Shown here in pieces: positions 38,006 through 47,137 of a DNA stretch of 64,000 nucleotides. The notes below the pieces were generated by a model. It was not told the DNA's origin, made no database searches, and was given only the letters and a program-made list of their open reading frames with translations. Both the position numbers and the translations under genes were made by a program. The stretch spans positions 1 to 64,000 of the forward strand of contig CAZLMW010000021.1 of assembly GCA_964560875.1 (NCBI GenBank). The letters run 5' to 3'. Position 1 is the stretch's first letter, and every line of letters starts with the position of its first letter. This DNA is from CAZLMW01 sp964560875 (lineage in GTDB: Bacteria > Myxococcota_A > UBA9042).

Positions 38006-39386
38006 GTATCCGAGCGAGCTGCGCCTTGTCGACGCCGAGCGCGTCCATCCAGCGGTATACTTGGCGGCGATCGACCTGCCAGTGCTTTGCGACTTGTCCA
38101 ATGTTGCCTCCTGCTGCCATCAGTTCGCGTTTCAGGGTCGCGAGATCAGGGCGTGTTTGACCGAACGCAGCACTGGGGACATCTGCAGAATCCGTGCCAC
38201 GTGCAGGCGGCGACACCAGCGGACCTGGCTGCACGCGTTGGCGCACTTCCTGCTGAATGTGGTCGGGAAGGTCCGAGGTACTGAGTTGCCGACGGCCGTC
38301 CTGCGAAAGGTGTTGGAGCACTGCGCGCAAGCCGCGCAGGTTCGTCGGCCAGCGACACAGCAACAGCGCTTCAACGATGTCCGCGCCGCCTATGAGAGCC
38401 CAGGATTGCCCGGCTACGTGGGGGCAGATGGCGTCAGCGATGTCGACAAGATCCATCGGTCGGGCGCTCAGCGATGGCACCAGTACGCGCGACCCGGCAA
38501 GCCGCGCGAACAGATCCAAGCGGAACCGATCAGCACGCACGGCTGCCTCAATGTCTGTATTGGTCGATGCGACAACGCGCACGTCGATCCGCCGGTCCTG
38601 GTCCGAGCCAACGGGCCTGACGACACCTTCCTCCAATACTCTGAGCAGCTTGGCTTGCAGCGGCAGCGCGAGGTCGCCGATTTCGTCCAACACCAATGTG
38701 CCGTGATTTGCCTCGACGAATCGCCCCTTTCGCGCGGTGTTGGCGCCGGAAAAAGCGCCGCGTACGTGCCCAAAAAACTCCGACTCGAAGAGCGGTTCAG
38801 GAACAGCCGTCACGTTCACCCGCACCAAGCGCCCGGTTCGACCGCTCGCGGCATGAATCGCCCGGGACACGAACTCCTTGCCGGTCCCCGAGTCGCCCAA
38901 GATGAGCGCGGCAGTATTATTCTTCGCGGCGAGGGCAATGACTTCTCTCAGCCGGCGTGCGGCCTGCGAACGGCCCGGAACGTCCGAGGTCGGTTGGTCG
39001 TAGCGCGCGGCAGCGGCGTGGTCGAAAGCCGCGACCAACACCACATTGCCGACACGAATCACGCCGCCGTGGGCAACGGTCGTCTGCGAGACCTTCTGCC
39101 CGGCGACCCATGTGCCGTTGCGACTCTCCTCGTCGCGGACTTGCAGCGCCGTTCCACCGTCGACCGCGCACAAGCTGACATGGAGCCGTGATAGCGCCGA
39201 GTCCGAAAATGCCGTTACTCCCGCGGCGCGCGTCCGCCCGATCGACAGACCGGCGGGCCCAATACGAATGCGCGTGCCAAGGCGCTCAGGATCTTCGCTG
39301 GCGAGCACTTGCACATGCCACTGCCCATCGGACGCGGCGGCGTTGGGAAGCAAGCTGCGGGGCGCGTTTGGAGTACTGCTGCTCAA
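37989..39386 (-). CDS. FHA-domain sigma-54-dependent transcriptional activator
   Basis: A 465-residue enhancer-binding protein. The N-terminal FHA domain (about 45-120; LSIGRTRAAG, SRLHVSL, SRNGTWVAG) binds phosphothreonine, so Ser/Thr kinases encoded in the same block are plausible inputs. The AAA+ domain has Walker A GDSGTGKE (164-171), the sigma-54 contact loop as GAFSGA (210-215, normally GAFTGA) and Walker B LVLDEIGD. A Fis-type HTH (NIGQVAKHWQVDRRQVYRWM) ends the protein. The start is placed at TTG 39386, one base after the upstream stop and preceded by GGGG; longer in-frame extensions lie inside the upstream gene. Confidence 0.9.
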   Translation of the reverse strand: MSSSTPNAPRSLLPNAAASDGQWHVQVLASEDPERLGTRIRIGPAGLSIGRTRAAGVTAFSDSALSRLHVSLCAVDGGTALQVRDEESRNGTWVAGQKVSQTTVAHGGVIRVGNVVLVAAFDHAAAARYDQPTSDVPGRSQAARRLREVIALAAKNNTAALILGDSGTGKEFVSRAIHAASGRTGRLVRVNVTAVPEPLFESEFFGHVRGAFSGANTARKGRFVEANHGTLVLDEIGDLALPLQAKLLRVLEEGVVRPVGSDQDRRIDVRVVASTNTDIEAAVRADRFRLDLFARLAGSRVLVPSLSARPMDLVDIADAICPHVAGQSWALIGGADIVEALLLCRWPTNLRGLRAVLQHLSQDGRRQLSTSDLPDHIQQEVRQRVQPGPLVSPPARGTDSADVPSAAFGQTRPDLATLKRELMAAGGNIGQVAKHWQVDRRQVYRWMDALGVDKAQLARIRGRDT

Positions 39387-39387
39387 A

Positions 39388-40305
39388 CTACAGACCCCGC
39401 GCGTTTGGGCGCGGCTGCGGCTGCGCTTCAGAGGACCGCGACGCAACCGGCGACCGTCGTTCAGACGAAATCGCCAGCGGACCACGCCCGACCAGGCCCG
39501 CGACCCCAAGCGCCACACCTGTGCCGCCAAGCGCAGTCAAACCGGTTGCCGCGCCTGTGTACCGGTTGATAGTGCTGACCTCGGCCTGAGCATCGGCCAG
39601 CGACATCCCGACGACGCGACCGGCCGTATTCCGCCTTGCTTCGTACTGTTGATCAGCGGACCACGCCGCGTACGAGGAGAGCACGGCACCCGCCAGCAGC
39701 GCCCCGCCCACACCGATGGAAAGCCACGCTTTCGTTGAGTCGCTGGCGAGTGCCGACGCCCGGACATCGCTCGAGATGACGCCGCTTGACCGACTTCGAG
39801 GCACAGCGTCGGCGGACTTCGCGCTGACGCTGGGAGACTGCGGATGCCTCGTCTTGACGACGGAGGCCTTCGGGAGCTGCGGCGCAGCCGGCACGAAACC
39901 CAGCGTCTTCTTGAGAACGGCAAGAGCCCGTTTGCGGGCATCGACATCGGTACGGCAATGACCCTTGGCGACAATACACTCAAACTGTTGGCGCGCGAGA
40001 CGGCTGCGGCCAATGCGCGTGTTGGCGTGGGCCGCGATGTACAGAAGTCGACAATTGCGACTCAAAGCGTGCGCTTCCGAGGCCAGCGCGGCGACGACAC
40101 GGTAGTTCTTTGCGCGCCGAGCCGCGGGGATCCGCGCGGCAATCCGATACGCGGGCTTCAGCCGGGTCATGTCCTCGCTATTGCCCTTCCCCAACGTGCA
40201 TCGAAACGGGTCGCCCGCGGCCGTCGTGGGACCGGCCGAAGTGACCGCGGGCGCAATAAGCAACGCCAGGCAAAGCAGAAGCTGCCAACCCGTCAGCGAG
40301 CGCAT
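39388..40305 (-). CDS. Membrane/periplasmic protein paired with kinase (TPR-like)
   Basis: A 305-residue protein starting at MRSLTGWQLLLCLALLIAPAVTSA, a signal peptide with likely cleavage after TSA. Residues about 40-130 are helical and TPR-like (RVVAALASEAHALSRNCRLLYIAAHANTRIGRSRLARQQFECIV). A Ser/Pro linker and a Gly/Ala-rich hydrophobic pair (WLSIGVGGALLAGAVLSSYAAW, LTALGGTGVALGVAGLVG) follow. Architecture and position match the TPR protein at 30814, so the two are probably paralogues, each associated with one kinase. Confidence 0.7.
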   Translation of the reverse strand: MRSLTGWQLLLCLALLIAPAVTSAGPTTAAGDPFRCTLGKGNSEDMTRLKPAYRIAARIPAARRAKNYRVVAALASEAHALSRNCRLLYIAAHANTRIGRSRLARQQFECIVAKGHCRTDVDARKRALAVLKKTLGFVPAAPQLPKASVVKTRHPQSPSVSAKSADAVPRSRSSGVISSDVRASALASDSTKAWLSIGVGGALLAGAVLSSYAAWSADQQYEARRNTAGRVVGMSLADAQAEVSTINRYTGAATGLTALGGTGVALGVAGLVGRGPLAISSERRSPVASRSSEAQPQPRPNARGL

Positions 40306-40324
40306 CCATGACCGCGTTCGCAGC

Positions 40325-41956
40325 CTACTCAAGCGGGAGAGCGTTGAACTCACTGTGCACCTTCTCCGCGGTTGCTGGTGTTGGTCCTGCGGCTTCCTTC
40401 AACGGTGTCCGTATGCGTTTGGACGCCCGCTTTTTTAGGCGGCGACGTTTGGGAGCCGAGCGGTGCGTTCTTGAGCCCCGCACCTTCCTTGGGGGCACGA
40501 CTTGCATGCTGGCCGATTTGGCGAACGCTGGCGGTTCAGCTTCGACAGCAGCCCGGCTGGGGGACGCTCTGGTACTCACCGCTGCGATGCTGGTCTTGTC
40601 TTTGGTTCGCGGTTCGTCGCCCGTGCGGGGCGCCAGCCGCCGTCGCACCGGGCTGGCGGGCGCAGGTGCCAATGTCGACGACTGCGAAGGCTGGACCCGC
40701 CGTCCTTCAGGGGTCGACTCGAGCGATGGCAGGCCAATCCATGTCGACACGGCTACCAAGGCGATCGCTCCGAATGCGTACTTGATGGCGGTCGCACGTG
40801 GGCGGGTGAGACGACGGGACAACTTCGATGCAGCTTCTTCACCGGCGCGAAGGCTGCCCAGCGGCACGGCCTCACCCGTTGGGCCGTCGGTCGGCGTCGC
40901 GACCGAGACTGTGTCGCCAAGCTGCGTGATCGCCCCGTTTCGGGCCAAGCTGACCGCGGCAAGAAGGGCACGAGACATCGCATCAGCATCCTCATATCGA
41001 TCGTTGGGTTGTTTGGCGAGCGACTTATGTACGACGGACACGACCGCGCTCGGAATCGGCTGTGGCGATGCGATCGCCAGGTCGGGCACAGGGACATTTC
41101 TGTGCTGATACATCAAGGCGAGGGGTTCCGTTGCGTTGTACGGCAGCCGACCCGACAAGCAGCGGAACATGAGCACACCGAGCGCGTACAAGTCCGAGCG
41201 TCCGTCGATGTGATCTCCCACGCACTGTTCAGGGCTCATGTACCCCGGCGAACCAAGGGCGGCTTCGTGTCCGGTGAGCGTGGAACCCGCCTCGTGGACG
41301 ATGCCAAAATCGACAATCTTGGCCGCGCCAATGGGATCGGCTTCGGACGCGCCGCAAAGGACGATGTTCGATGGCTTCAGGTCGCGATGAACCAATCCGC
41401 CAGCGTGAGCGGCCGCGAGGGCCGAGAGCAATTGCAGCGCGAGATCGACGACCGAATCGACCGAAAGTAGAGCGCGCTCGCCGGCCAATCGGTCTAAGCA
41501 AGCCCCGAGCGTCACTCCCTCCAGGCGTTCCATGACGATGTAAAGAAGACCGGAATTCGCCTGCCCAAAATCGAGCACGCGAACGACGCCTGGATGATCG
41601 AGGCGAGAGGTAGCCCGCGCTTCCCGATGAAATCGCCTGGCGACGTCGGTGCCCGCAGCCACGACATCACCTCGCATGAACTTGATGGCTACGCGCAATC
41701 CGGTGGCCAGATTCTGGGCCGCGACCACGGTGCCGTTGCCGCCCTCACCCAGCAGCACGCCCAGCTTGTATTTGCCAGCGAATAGTGTGCCGGACGCCGG
41801 GACTGAACCGGCGTCCAGACGGAGGGGCGCGACGATCGTGGGGGCGCTGTCGATCTCGCAGAATGAACCGTTGGTCGTGCGTCCACAGTATGGGCACATC
41901 CTTGCCTGACCGGCACCCGCCATGTCGGCGGCCGAGCTGTTCAACCCTGTTGCCAT
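40325..41956 (-). CDS. Ser/Thr protein kinase with N-terminal zinc-ribbon-like motif
   Basis: A 543-residue kinase. The start is at the ATG 41956 (MATGLNSSAA), with GGAAG six bases before; ATG 41992 and 41923 are alternatives. Cys21, Cys24 and Cys33 (CPYCGRTTNGSFC) suggest a short zinc ribbon lacking one canonical Cys. Kinase motifs are complete: LGEGGNGTVV, Lys92 in VAIKFM, HRDLKPSN (190-197), DFG (216-218), YMSPEQ. A linker leads to one membrane span (AIKYAFGAIALVAVSTWIGL, about 385-405), then a basic, Arg/Lys-rich tail. It lies 19 bp upstream of the TPR-like gene and heads the minus-strand signalling run. Confidence 0.9.
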   Translation of the reverse strand: MATGLNSSAADMAGAGQARMCPYCGRTTNGSFCEIDSAPTIVAPLRLDAGSVPASGTLFAGKYKLGVLLGEGGNGTVVAAQNLATGLRVAIKFMRGDVVAAGTDVARRFHREARATSRLDHPGVVRVLDFGQANSGLLYIVMERLEGVTLGACLDRLAGERALLSVDSVVDLALQLLSALAAAHAGGLVHRDLKPSNIVLCGASEADPIGAAKIVDFGIVHEAGSTLTGHEAALGSPGYMSPEQCVGDHIDGRSDLYALGVLMFRCLSGRLPYNATEPLALMYQHRNVPVPDLAIASPQPIPSAVVSVVHKSLAKQPNDRYEDADAMSRALLAAVSLARNGAITQLGDTVSVATPTDGPTGEAVPLGSLRAGEEAASKLSRRLTRPRATAIKYAFGAIALVAVSTWIGLPSLESTPEGRRVQPSQSSTLAPAPASPVRRRLAPRTGDEPRTKDKTSIAAVSTRASPSRAAVEAEPPAFAKSASMQVVPPRKVRGSRTHRSAPKRRRLKKRASKRIRTPLKEAAGPTPATAEKVHSEFNALPLE

Positions 41957-42099
41957 ACCGACTTCCGCGATCCGTTCGGCGGAGTGTCTCATTTTGATAG
42001 CCTGTCCCGCTACCGTACCGGGCGGTGCAACCGGGTCAAAGCGACGAGACACGGATCTACTTCGCGCCCCCATACGGTCGCGCCTGCGTGACGAAGAGC

Positions 42100-42738
42100 T
42101 CGGGCGTTCCCCCTGGTGGGCCGTCGAATTGAACTCGACATCCGTCGCGAAGATTCGGCTATCTGCCTTCGCCTCCTTGCCGTACAGAGGCATGAAGTAG
42201 CGGTTGATCTCGGCCAGCGCCTGGCCGAGGCGGTGGGTCTGGGCGGCGGTCAACACCGTCTTTCCGGGTGTCACCAACGAGGAGTGCGAAAGCAAGACAC
42301 GCGGCTCCCCATTCCCCGCAATCGGGCCGGAGGAGCGAGACGGTAACCGTGTCGTGCAACCCGGGCCAGCGCTACACGAGCACAGCGGATTTGCACCGGT
42401 GCGCCTGCGCGACCTACTTGCGATGGGTGACTTCGCCGTGGCGACCACAGTCGTCTTCGACGCGGACCCAGAGCGCGTTGCGGGCCGTAGTTCTTGGGCG
42501 GCCAGTCGCCGGGGCCGAGTTGCTCGAAGGTCTTGTAGCCGTGACCCACGACGACCTGGAGTGGATCGGAACGCGTGCACGCCTCGTTCCGAGGGCCGAT
42601 TTCGGGATCATCCTCGCACGCGAGGGGATCGACCGCGCAGTCGGACCAGTTGCGAACGTCGTACATGCAGCCGGCTGCGGACAGCGCCGATAACGACACC
42701 GCCAGCAACGAAGGGACGAACCCGCGGCGACCGCTCAT
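42100..42738 (-). pseudogene. Frame-broken lipoprotein gene
   Basis: The start MSGRRGFVPSLLAVSLSALSAAGC|MYD is a clear lipoprotein signal and its ATG overlaps the upstream stop as ATGA. Codon use stays strong for about 85 residues (to WPPKNYGP). The good coding pattern then moves between frames: NALWVRVEDDCGRHGEVTH in a second frame, VGRAGAPVQIRCARVALA back in the first, HDTVTVSLLRPDCGEWGA in the second, and VLLSHSSLVTPGKTVLTAAQ to MPLYGKEAKADSRIFATDVEF in a third. Several indels are needed to join them. This is either a decaying gene or a low-quality stretch of the assembly. The function is unknown. Confidence 0.6.
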
Positions 42739-43328
42739 CGACCGACCGCCATCAAGATCTTCGGCTGAATCGCGGCGTCGAACACCAGCCTGTCCGGCGG
42801 CACGACCCCGAATTGCTGCACCATCGCGCCGCCGACGCCAAAGGTGACCGTGATGCGCCAGTCGTCCTCGTCGATGGTCGCCTTGTACGTCATCAACGCG
42901 CCGAGCGATCCGGCGAACCCGAGCCGGTTGAGCTTTTCCACGTCGGACACGATGAATGACGCCTCCGGGCCGATGCCGACGTGCTCCTCGAAGTCGCCGT
43001 CGATGAACCACTTCCAGTACAGGCCGATGTGCGCGTGTGGGCGCCTCTCGAACGTCTGCAAGGTCGGGGCATAGCCGGCGGCGGCCGTCCAAACGAGGGT
43101 GGTTGCCGCGCTCGCTTCGTGTTCGAACTGCAGCTCGACGACGCCATAGGCGATGGGGAGCATCGACGACTGCACTACTGTCTTGGTCGTGGTCTTGGTC
43201 TTTGTCGGGCTCTTGGTCGGGATCTTGGCCGGGCTCTTGGTCGCGACCTCGACGGGGGACTTGGCGTGCCCATGGCCGGCCAGCATGCAGCCGACGGCCA
43301 TCGAAAAAACCACCACCCTGCGCCGCAT
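42735..43328 (-). CDS. Secreted/outer-membrane beta-barrel-like protein
   Basis: A 197-residue protein starting MRRRVVVFSMAVGCMLAGHGHA, a signal peptide. A short repetitive KSPTK/KSPAK linker (about 22-45), encoded by a degenerate direct repeat, leads to a body with alternating strand-like text (ELQFEHEASAATTLVW, HAHIGLYWKWFIDGDFEEHVGIGPEASFIV, WRITVTFGVGGAMVQQFG). This is consistent with an outer-membrane barrel. The ATG overlaps the stop of the upstream gene by one base (TGATG), and its stop overlaps the next start (ATGA), so three genes are coupled. Confidence 0.65.
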   Translation of the reverse strand: MRRRVVVFSMAVGCMLAGHGHAKSPVEVATKSPAKIPTKSPTKTKTTTKTVVQSSMLPIAYGVVELQFEHEASAATTLVWTAAAGYAPTLQTFERRPHAHIGLYWKWFIDGDFEEHVGIGPEASFIVSDVEKLNRLGFAGSLGALMTYKATIDEDDWRITVTFGVGGAMVQQFGVVPPDRLVFDAAIQPKILMAVGR

Positions 43329-43864
43329 CACGATCCGAAATCCACCTTGACGCCGAAGATCCAAGGGTAGCCGGCGGTGAGTGTGGGGGCGATTCGCCAG
43401 CCGCCGGGGAAGAACTCGAAGCCTGCTCCGACATGCGCGCCTGGAAGAAAGAGCGCGCCGCCGGCGGTATAGCCGACTGCCCCGCCGTAGGCAGCGCCGA
43501 AGATCGGCGTGAAGACGCTAGCATCGAGGCCGCCGACGGCGAAGAAGCTGCCCCGAATGACTCGCCCGTAGCTCATGTAGACGCCGTGGAGCAGCAGCGA
43601 GGTCCCGCCCCCAATCTGCACGAACGAACGTGGTCCGAGCCGGCGATGCACATCGATGCCGATCAGGCCGCCAACCGACGCGGGAAAGCCGACGTGCGCG
43701 CCGATGTACACGCTCTCTGGCGGCAAGGGACGCGGCGCCGGTTTGGCGCCCAGCGCGGGTTTCGACAGGAGCGCACCGGCGGCAAGGACAGCCGCCGCAG
43801 TCAGCAGGTGCCGGGGAATCCGTCGGGAACCGAAAGGGAAATCGAAAGCGTCAGACAATCTCAA
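43328..43864 (-). CDS. Predicted outer-membrane beta-barrel protein
   Basis: A 178-residue protein with a signal (HLLTAAAVLAAGALLSKPALGA) and a Gly/aromatic-rich body (VYIGAHVGFPASVGGLIGIDVHRR, FVQIGGGTSLLLHGVY, GAGFEFFPGGWRIAPTLTAGYPWIFGVKVDFGS) ending in an aromatic-rich strand typical of barrel insertion signals. The start is a TTG at 43864 (or 43858). It is the first gene of a coupled three-gene set. Confidence 0.65.
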   Translation of the reverse strand: MRLSDAFDFPFGSRRIPRHLLTAAAVLAAGALLSKPALGAKPAPRPLPPESVYIGAHVGFPASVGGLIGIDVHRRLGPRSFVQIGGGTSLLLHGVYMSYGRVIRGSFFAVGGLDASVFTPIFGAAYGGAVGYTAGGALFLPGAHVGAGFEFFPGGWRIAPTLTAGYPWIFGVKVDFGS

Positions 43865-43906
43865 ATCAGCTTGCGTTCCAACTGGTTAGCCTGCGCAGCG
43901 GCGCCA

Positions 43907-43929
43907 CTTATATGCACTTTACACATAAG
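43907..43929. promoter_or_regulatory. Inverted repeat in divergent promoter region
   Basis: CTTATATG-CACTTTA-CACATAAG is an 8-bp inverted repeat with one mismatch, AT-rich against a GC-rich background, placed between the barrel operon (minus) and the cyclase regulator (plus). It fits a dimeric regulator site, and its TTATAT/TATGTG halves also resemble -10 elements. Confidence 0.45.
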
Positions 43930-44023
43930 GCGGTCGACCGGTGCGTTTCCGAGAGATTACGCCAACGCAGGCGTCGCGGCATGCCTCGTTTCAATCCCCG
44001 GCCGGTCCCCGTACGCTCCCAAG

Positions 44024-46818
44024 ATGGCGAAAGTGAACGCCCCCATGGGCGAAGTCACACTCGTGATGAGCGACATCGAAGGCTCGTCCGCGATGTGGAA
44101 CGCATTCGGCGAGACCACCCGCGAGGCGTTGGCCATCCACGACGAGATCATGCGCACGGCCCTCGCGGACCTTGGTGGGTACGAGGTGCAGACCGCCGGC
44201 GACTCGTTCTTCGTGGCCTTTCAAGATGCGCAGGCAGCGCTGGCCTACTGCCTGTTGACCCAGCGGCGCCTCGCGGCCGCCACATGGCCGCCGGCCTTTC
44301 GCGATGAGGCTGTTCGGGTCCGAATGGGCGCGCATTCCGGCAGCCCGTGGATACGTCCCGACCCGACGACCGGCCGCATGGACTATGGCGGCCCCGACAC
44401 GAACATCACATCGCGTATCTCGGGGGCGGCGCATGGCGGCCAGGTGCTCCTCTCGCAAGCCATGCACGAGCGGGTCAAGGACGCGAAGGCTGCCTTCCGC
44501 TGCCTCGGCTTTCATGCTTTGCGCGGACTGCAGACGCCGATGCAGATTTGGCAGGCCGGCGACGACGACGCTTCCTTTCCAGCCATTCGCACGATCGCTG
44601 CACGCCGAACCAACGTCTTGCCGCGCAGCGACGCGTTCTTCGGGCGCGAAGTGGAGCTAGCCGACCTCGCGCATCTGCTGGCCAACGGCACACGGCTGAT
44701 CTCGGTCATCGGCCCGGGAGGCACCGGCAAGACGCGCCTGTGCGAGACCCTGGTGACACGCGAACTCGGCCGTTTCGAAGCCGGAGCCTGGTGGGTCGAC
44801 CTGACCGGCGCCGAGGACCTCGAGGGCGTGCACGCGGCGATGGCGGCCAGCCTGGACGTCCCTGCCGCTGCTGGTGACACGGGTGCGCTCATCGGTCGGA
44901 CACTCGCGGCCCGCGGGCCGATGCTGGTCGTGCTGGACAACTTCGAGCAGGTCGCCGGACACGCGACGGCGACGGTGGGCGCATGGCTGGGTCAGGCTCC
45001 GCACGTGCGCTTCATCGTCACCACGCGGACACGGTTGAAGGTCAAGGGCGAGCGACTGTACGACCTTCATCCGCTAACCCGCGAAACGGCGCTGCGCCTC
45101 TTCGTCGATCGCGCCCAGGCGGTGAATCCAAGCTTCGTGCTGCGGCGCGAGGAGCGCGCGCTTGCGGTGGACATCATCGAGGAACTCGAGCGCGTGTCGT
45201 TGGCCATCGAGCTGGCCGCAGCGAGGACGAGGATCTTCACGTTGGCGCAGCTGAAGCGTCGGCTAGCGGCGCGTTTCCGGGTGCTGCGCGACGACAATCC
45301 CGAGGTATCCGATCGACAGGCGACCCTGCGCGGGGCGATCGATTGGTCGTGGCGGCTGCTGAAGCCGGCCGAGCAGCTCACCCTGGCCCAGTGCAGCGTG
45401 TTTCGCGACGGCTTCACGCTGACGGCCGCCGAATCAGTGCTCGACCTGCAGGCGTGTCCGGACGAGCCGTGGCCCGACGAGGTCCTGCAGGCGCTCATCG
45501 ACCACAGTCTGTTGTTGGTCACCGAGCCCTTCGCCGGGCATCGCCGCTTCCGGCTGATGGAGTCGATCCGCGAGTTCGCGGCTGAGGAGCTCGCAAGCGA
45601 AGCCAGCATCAGGGTCGGTGGCGCTGCGGTAACGGGCCCCGACCAGGCGAACGCGATCCGGATGCGGCATGCGCGCCATTTCGCGGCCCTGTCCGACGAC
45701 GAATTCACCCGGTCGCTTCACCGCTCCGGCGGCGTTGCACGACGCAAGGCGCTCAACCTCGAGCACCACAATCTCAAGGCCGCTTTCGAGACCGCGCGAA
45801 GCGCCGGCGACAACACCCTGGCGGCCCGCTGTGCCGTGGCCGCAAGCGAGATCTTCGGCACCAAGGGCCCGGTCGACCAGGGCCTTGCGCGCCTGAAATC
45901 CGCCGCTGAGCTGCCCAACGTCAAGCCCGCGATCGGGGTGCTCATCGCGTATTGGCGGGGTCTGCTCGAGCGCTTCACCGGCCGTGTCGAGACCGCGCGC
46001 CTGCACTTCGAAACCGCGCTCATTGACGCCGAACGGCTGGACATGAAGCGATGGTTGGCGCGGACGCGTACGAGCCTCGCCATCTTGCAGCGCGAAATGG
46101 GCCAGCTAGATAAGGCGCGCGGCACGTTCGAATCCGCGATCGAGCTGCTCCAAGAAGTCGGCGACAAGAGCGGCGAGGGTGTGGCCCGCTGCGTGCTCGC
46201 ACTTGTCTATTCGGCAACCGGGGACGTGGCGCTTGCCATCGAGCAGAACGACCGTGCGCTGCAGCTGGCCGACGTGTGCGGTGACGAGGTCCTGGTCGGC
46301 CGCGTCAACACCCACGCCGGCTGGCTGCACGAGCTCAGTGGCGAGCTCGAACAAGCGCGGCAAAACTTCGCCGAAGGACTCAGGACCGCCATCGCTGTGG
46401 AAGATCGCGTCGGTGAGGCGCTGTGCCTCGGTCAGTTGGGCAAGCTGGCCGTGCGCATGGAGGACTGGCCCGAGGCCGAGCGGGTGCTCCTCGAGGCGTT
46501 GCCCCTGTGCGATGAGCTCCTTCCCGTTGCGGCCGCAGCGTTTCGATCATCCTTGGCTGTCGTACGCGCCGAACAGGGCCTGCTGAAACAGGCGCGAGAA
46601 GAATTCGACGCGGCAGGAGCCGTATTGAAACAGGCCCACTTTGCGCAATACGCGCGGCACCTGGTGGAGCGCGCGGGTGTTGAAATCCGGCACGGAGACC
46701 GGAGCCTTGCTGCGGGCTACTTGGACGAGGCCGACGCCTTGGCGAGCGGCGAGGTCGGCACCGTCGACCGCAACCTCGTCACGCAGATCGCGGAGACGAA
46801 GGCCCGCTTGAAGAGGCC
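44024..46818 (+). CDS. Class III adenylate/guanylate cyclase fused to NTPase and TPR regions; 3' end in gap
   Basis: At least 931 residues before the gap. Residues about 8-175 are a class III cyclase domain: the metal-binding Asp of MSDIEGSS (Asp17), QTAGDSFFVAF (Asp60) and DTNITSRI with the transition-state Asn127 and Arg131, so it may be active. GPGGTGKT (230-237) is Walker A of an NB-ARC/STAND-type ATPase, with LVVLDNFEQ as Walker B and FIVTTRTRL as sensor. From about residue 560 the protein is built of TPR-like helices (QLDKARGTFESAIELLQEVGDKSGEGVARCVLALVY). Such cyclase-STAND-TPR proteins are signalling switches. The 100-N gap interrupts the C-terminus; the short open frame after it does not look coding. 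Confidence 0.88.
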
Positions 46819-46918
46819 NNNNNNNNNNNNNNNNNNNNNNNNNNNNNNNNNNNNNNNNNNNNNNNNNNNNNNNNNNNNNNNNNNNNNNNNNNNNNNNNNN
46901 NNNNNNNNNNNNNNNNNN
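46819..46918. other. Assembly gap of 100 N
   Basis: The nominal-length gap removes the end of the cyclase/TPR gene. The 219 bases that follow, up to 47137, show no clear gene; they may hold the promoter for the next lipoprotein. Confidence 0.95.
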
Positions 46919-47137
46919 GGTAGCCGCGCCTCAAGTCTGGTAGGCTGCGCTCTTGTACAGGACCAACGCGGCCCGTTGCCCCCGGGCGGAAAGCTCGCGG
47001 CGTCGGCTCCGCTGGTACCGCGTGCGTTGTGGAATGCCTGCACTCGGCTCCTGAGGCCCGTCTGGGTGGGACTGCAGCCCTTCGTCCACACTGTCTTCTA
47101 CTGAGGCGTCGACAAACGCCCAGCCCGTGGATACGTG

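Noticed and set aside
42735..43864. Named porin assignment
   Set aside because: The sequences look like beta barrels but share no specific family motif.
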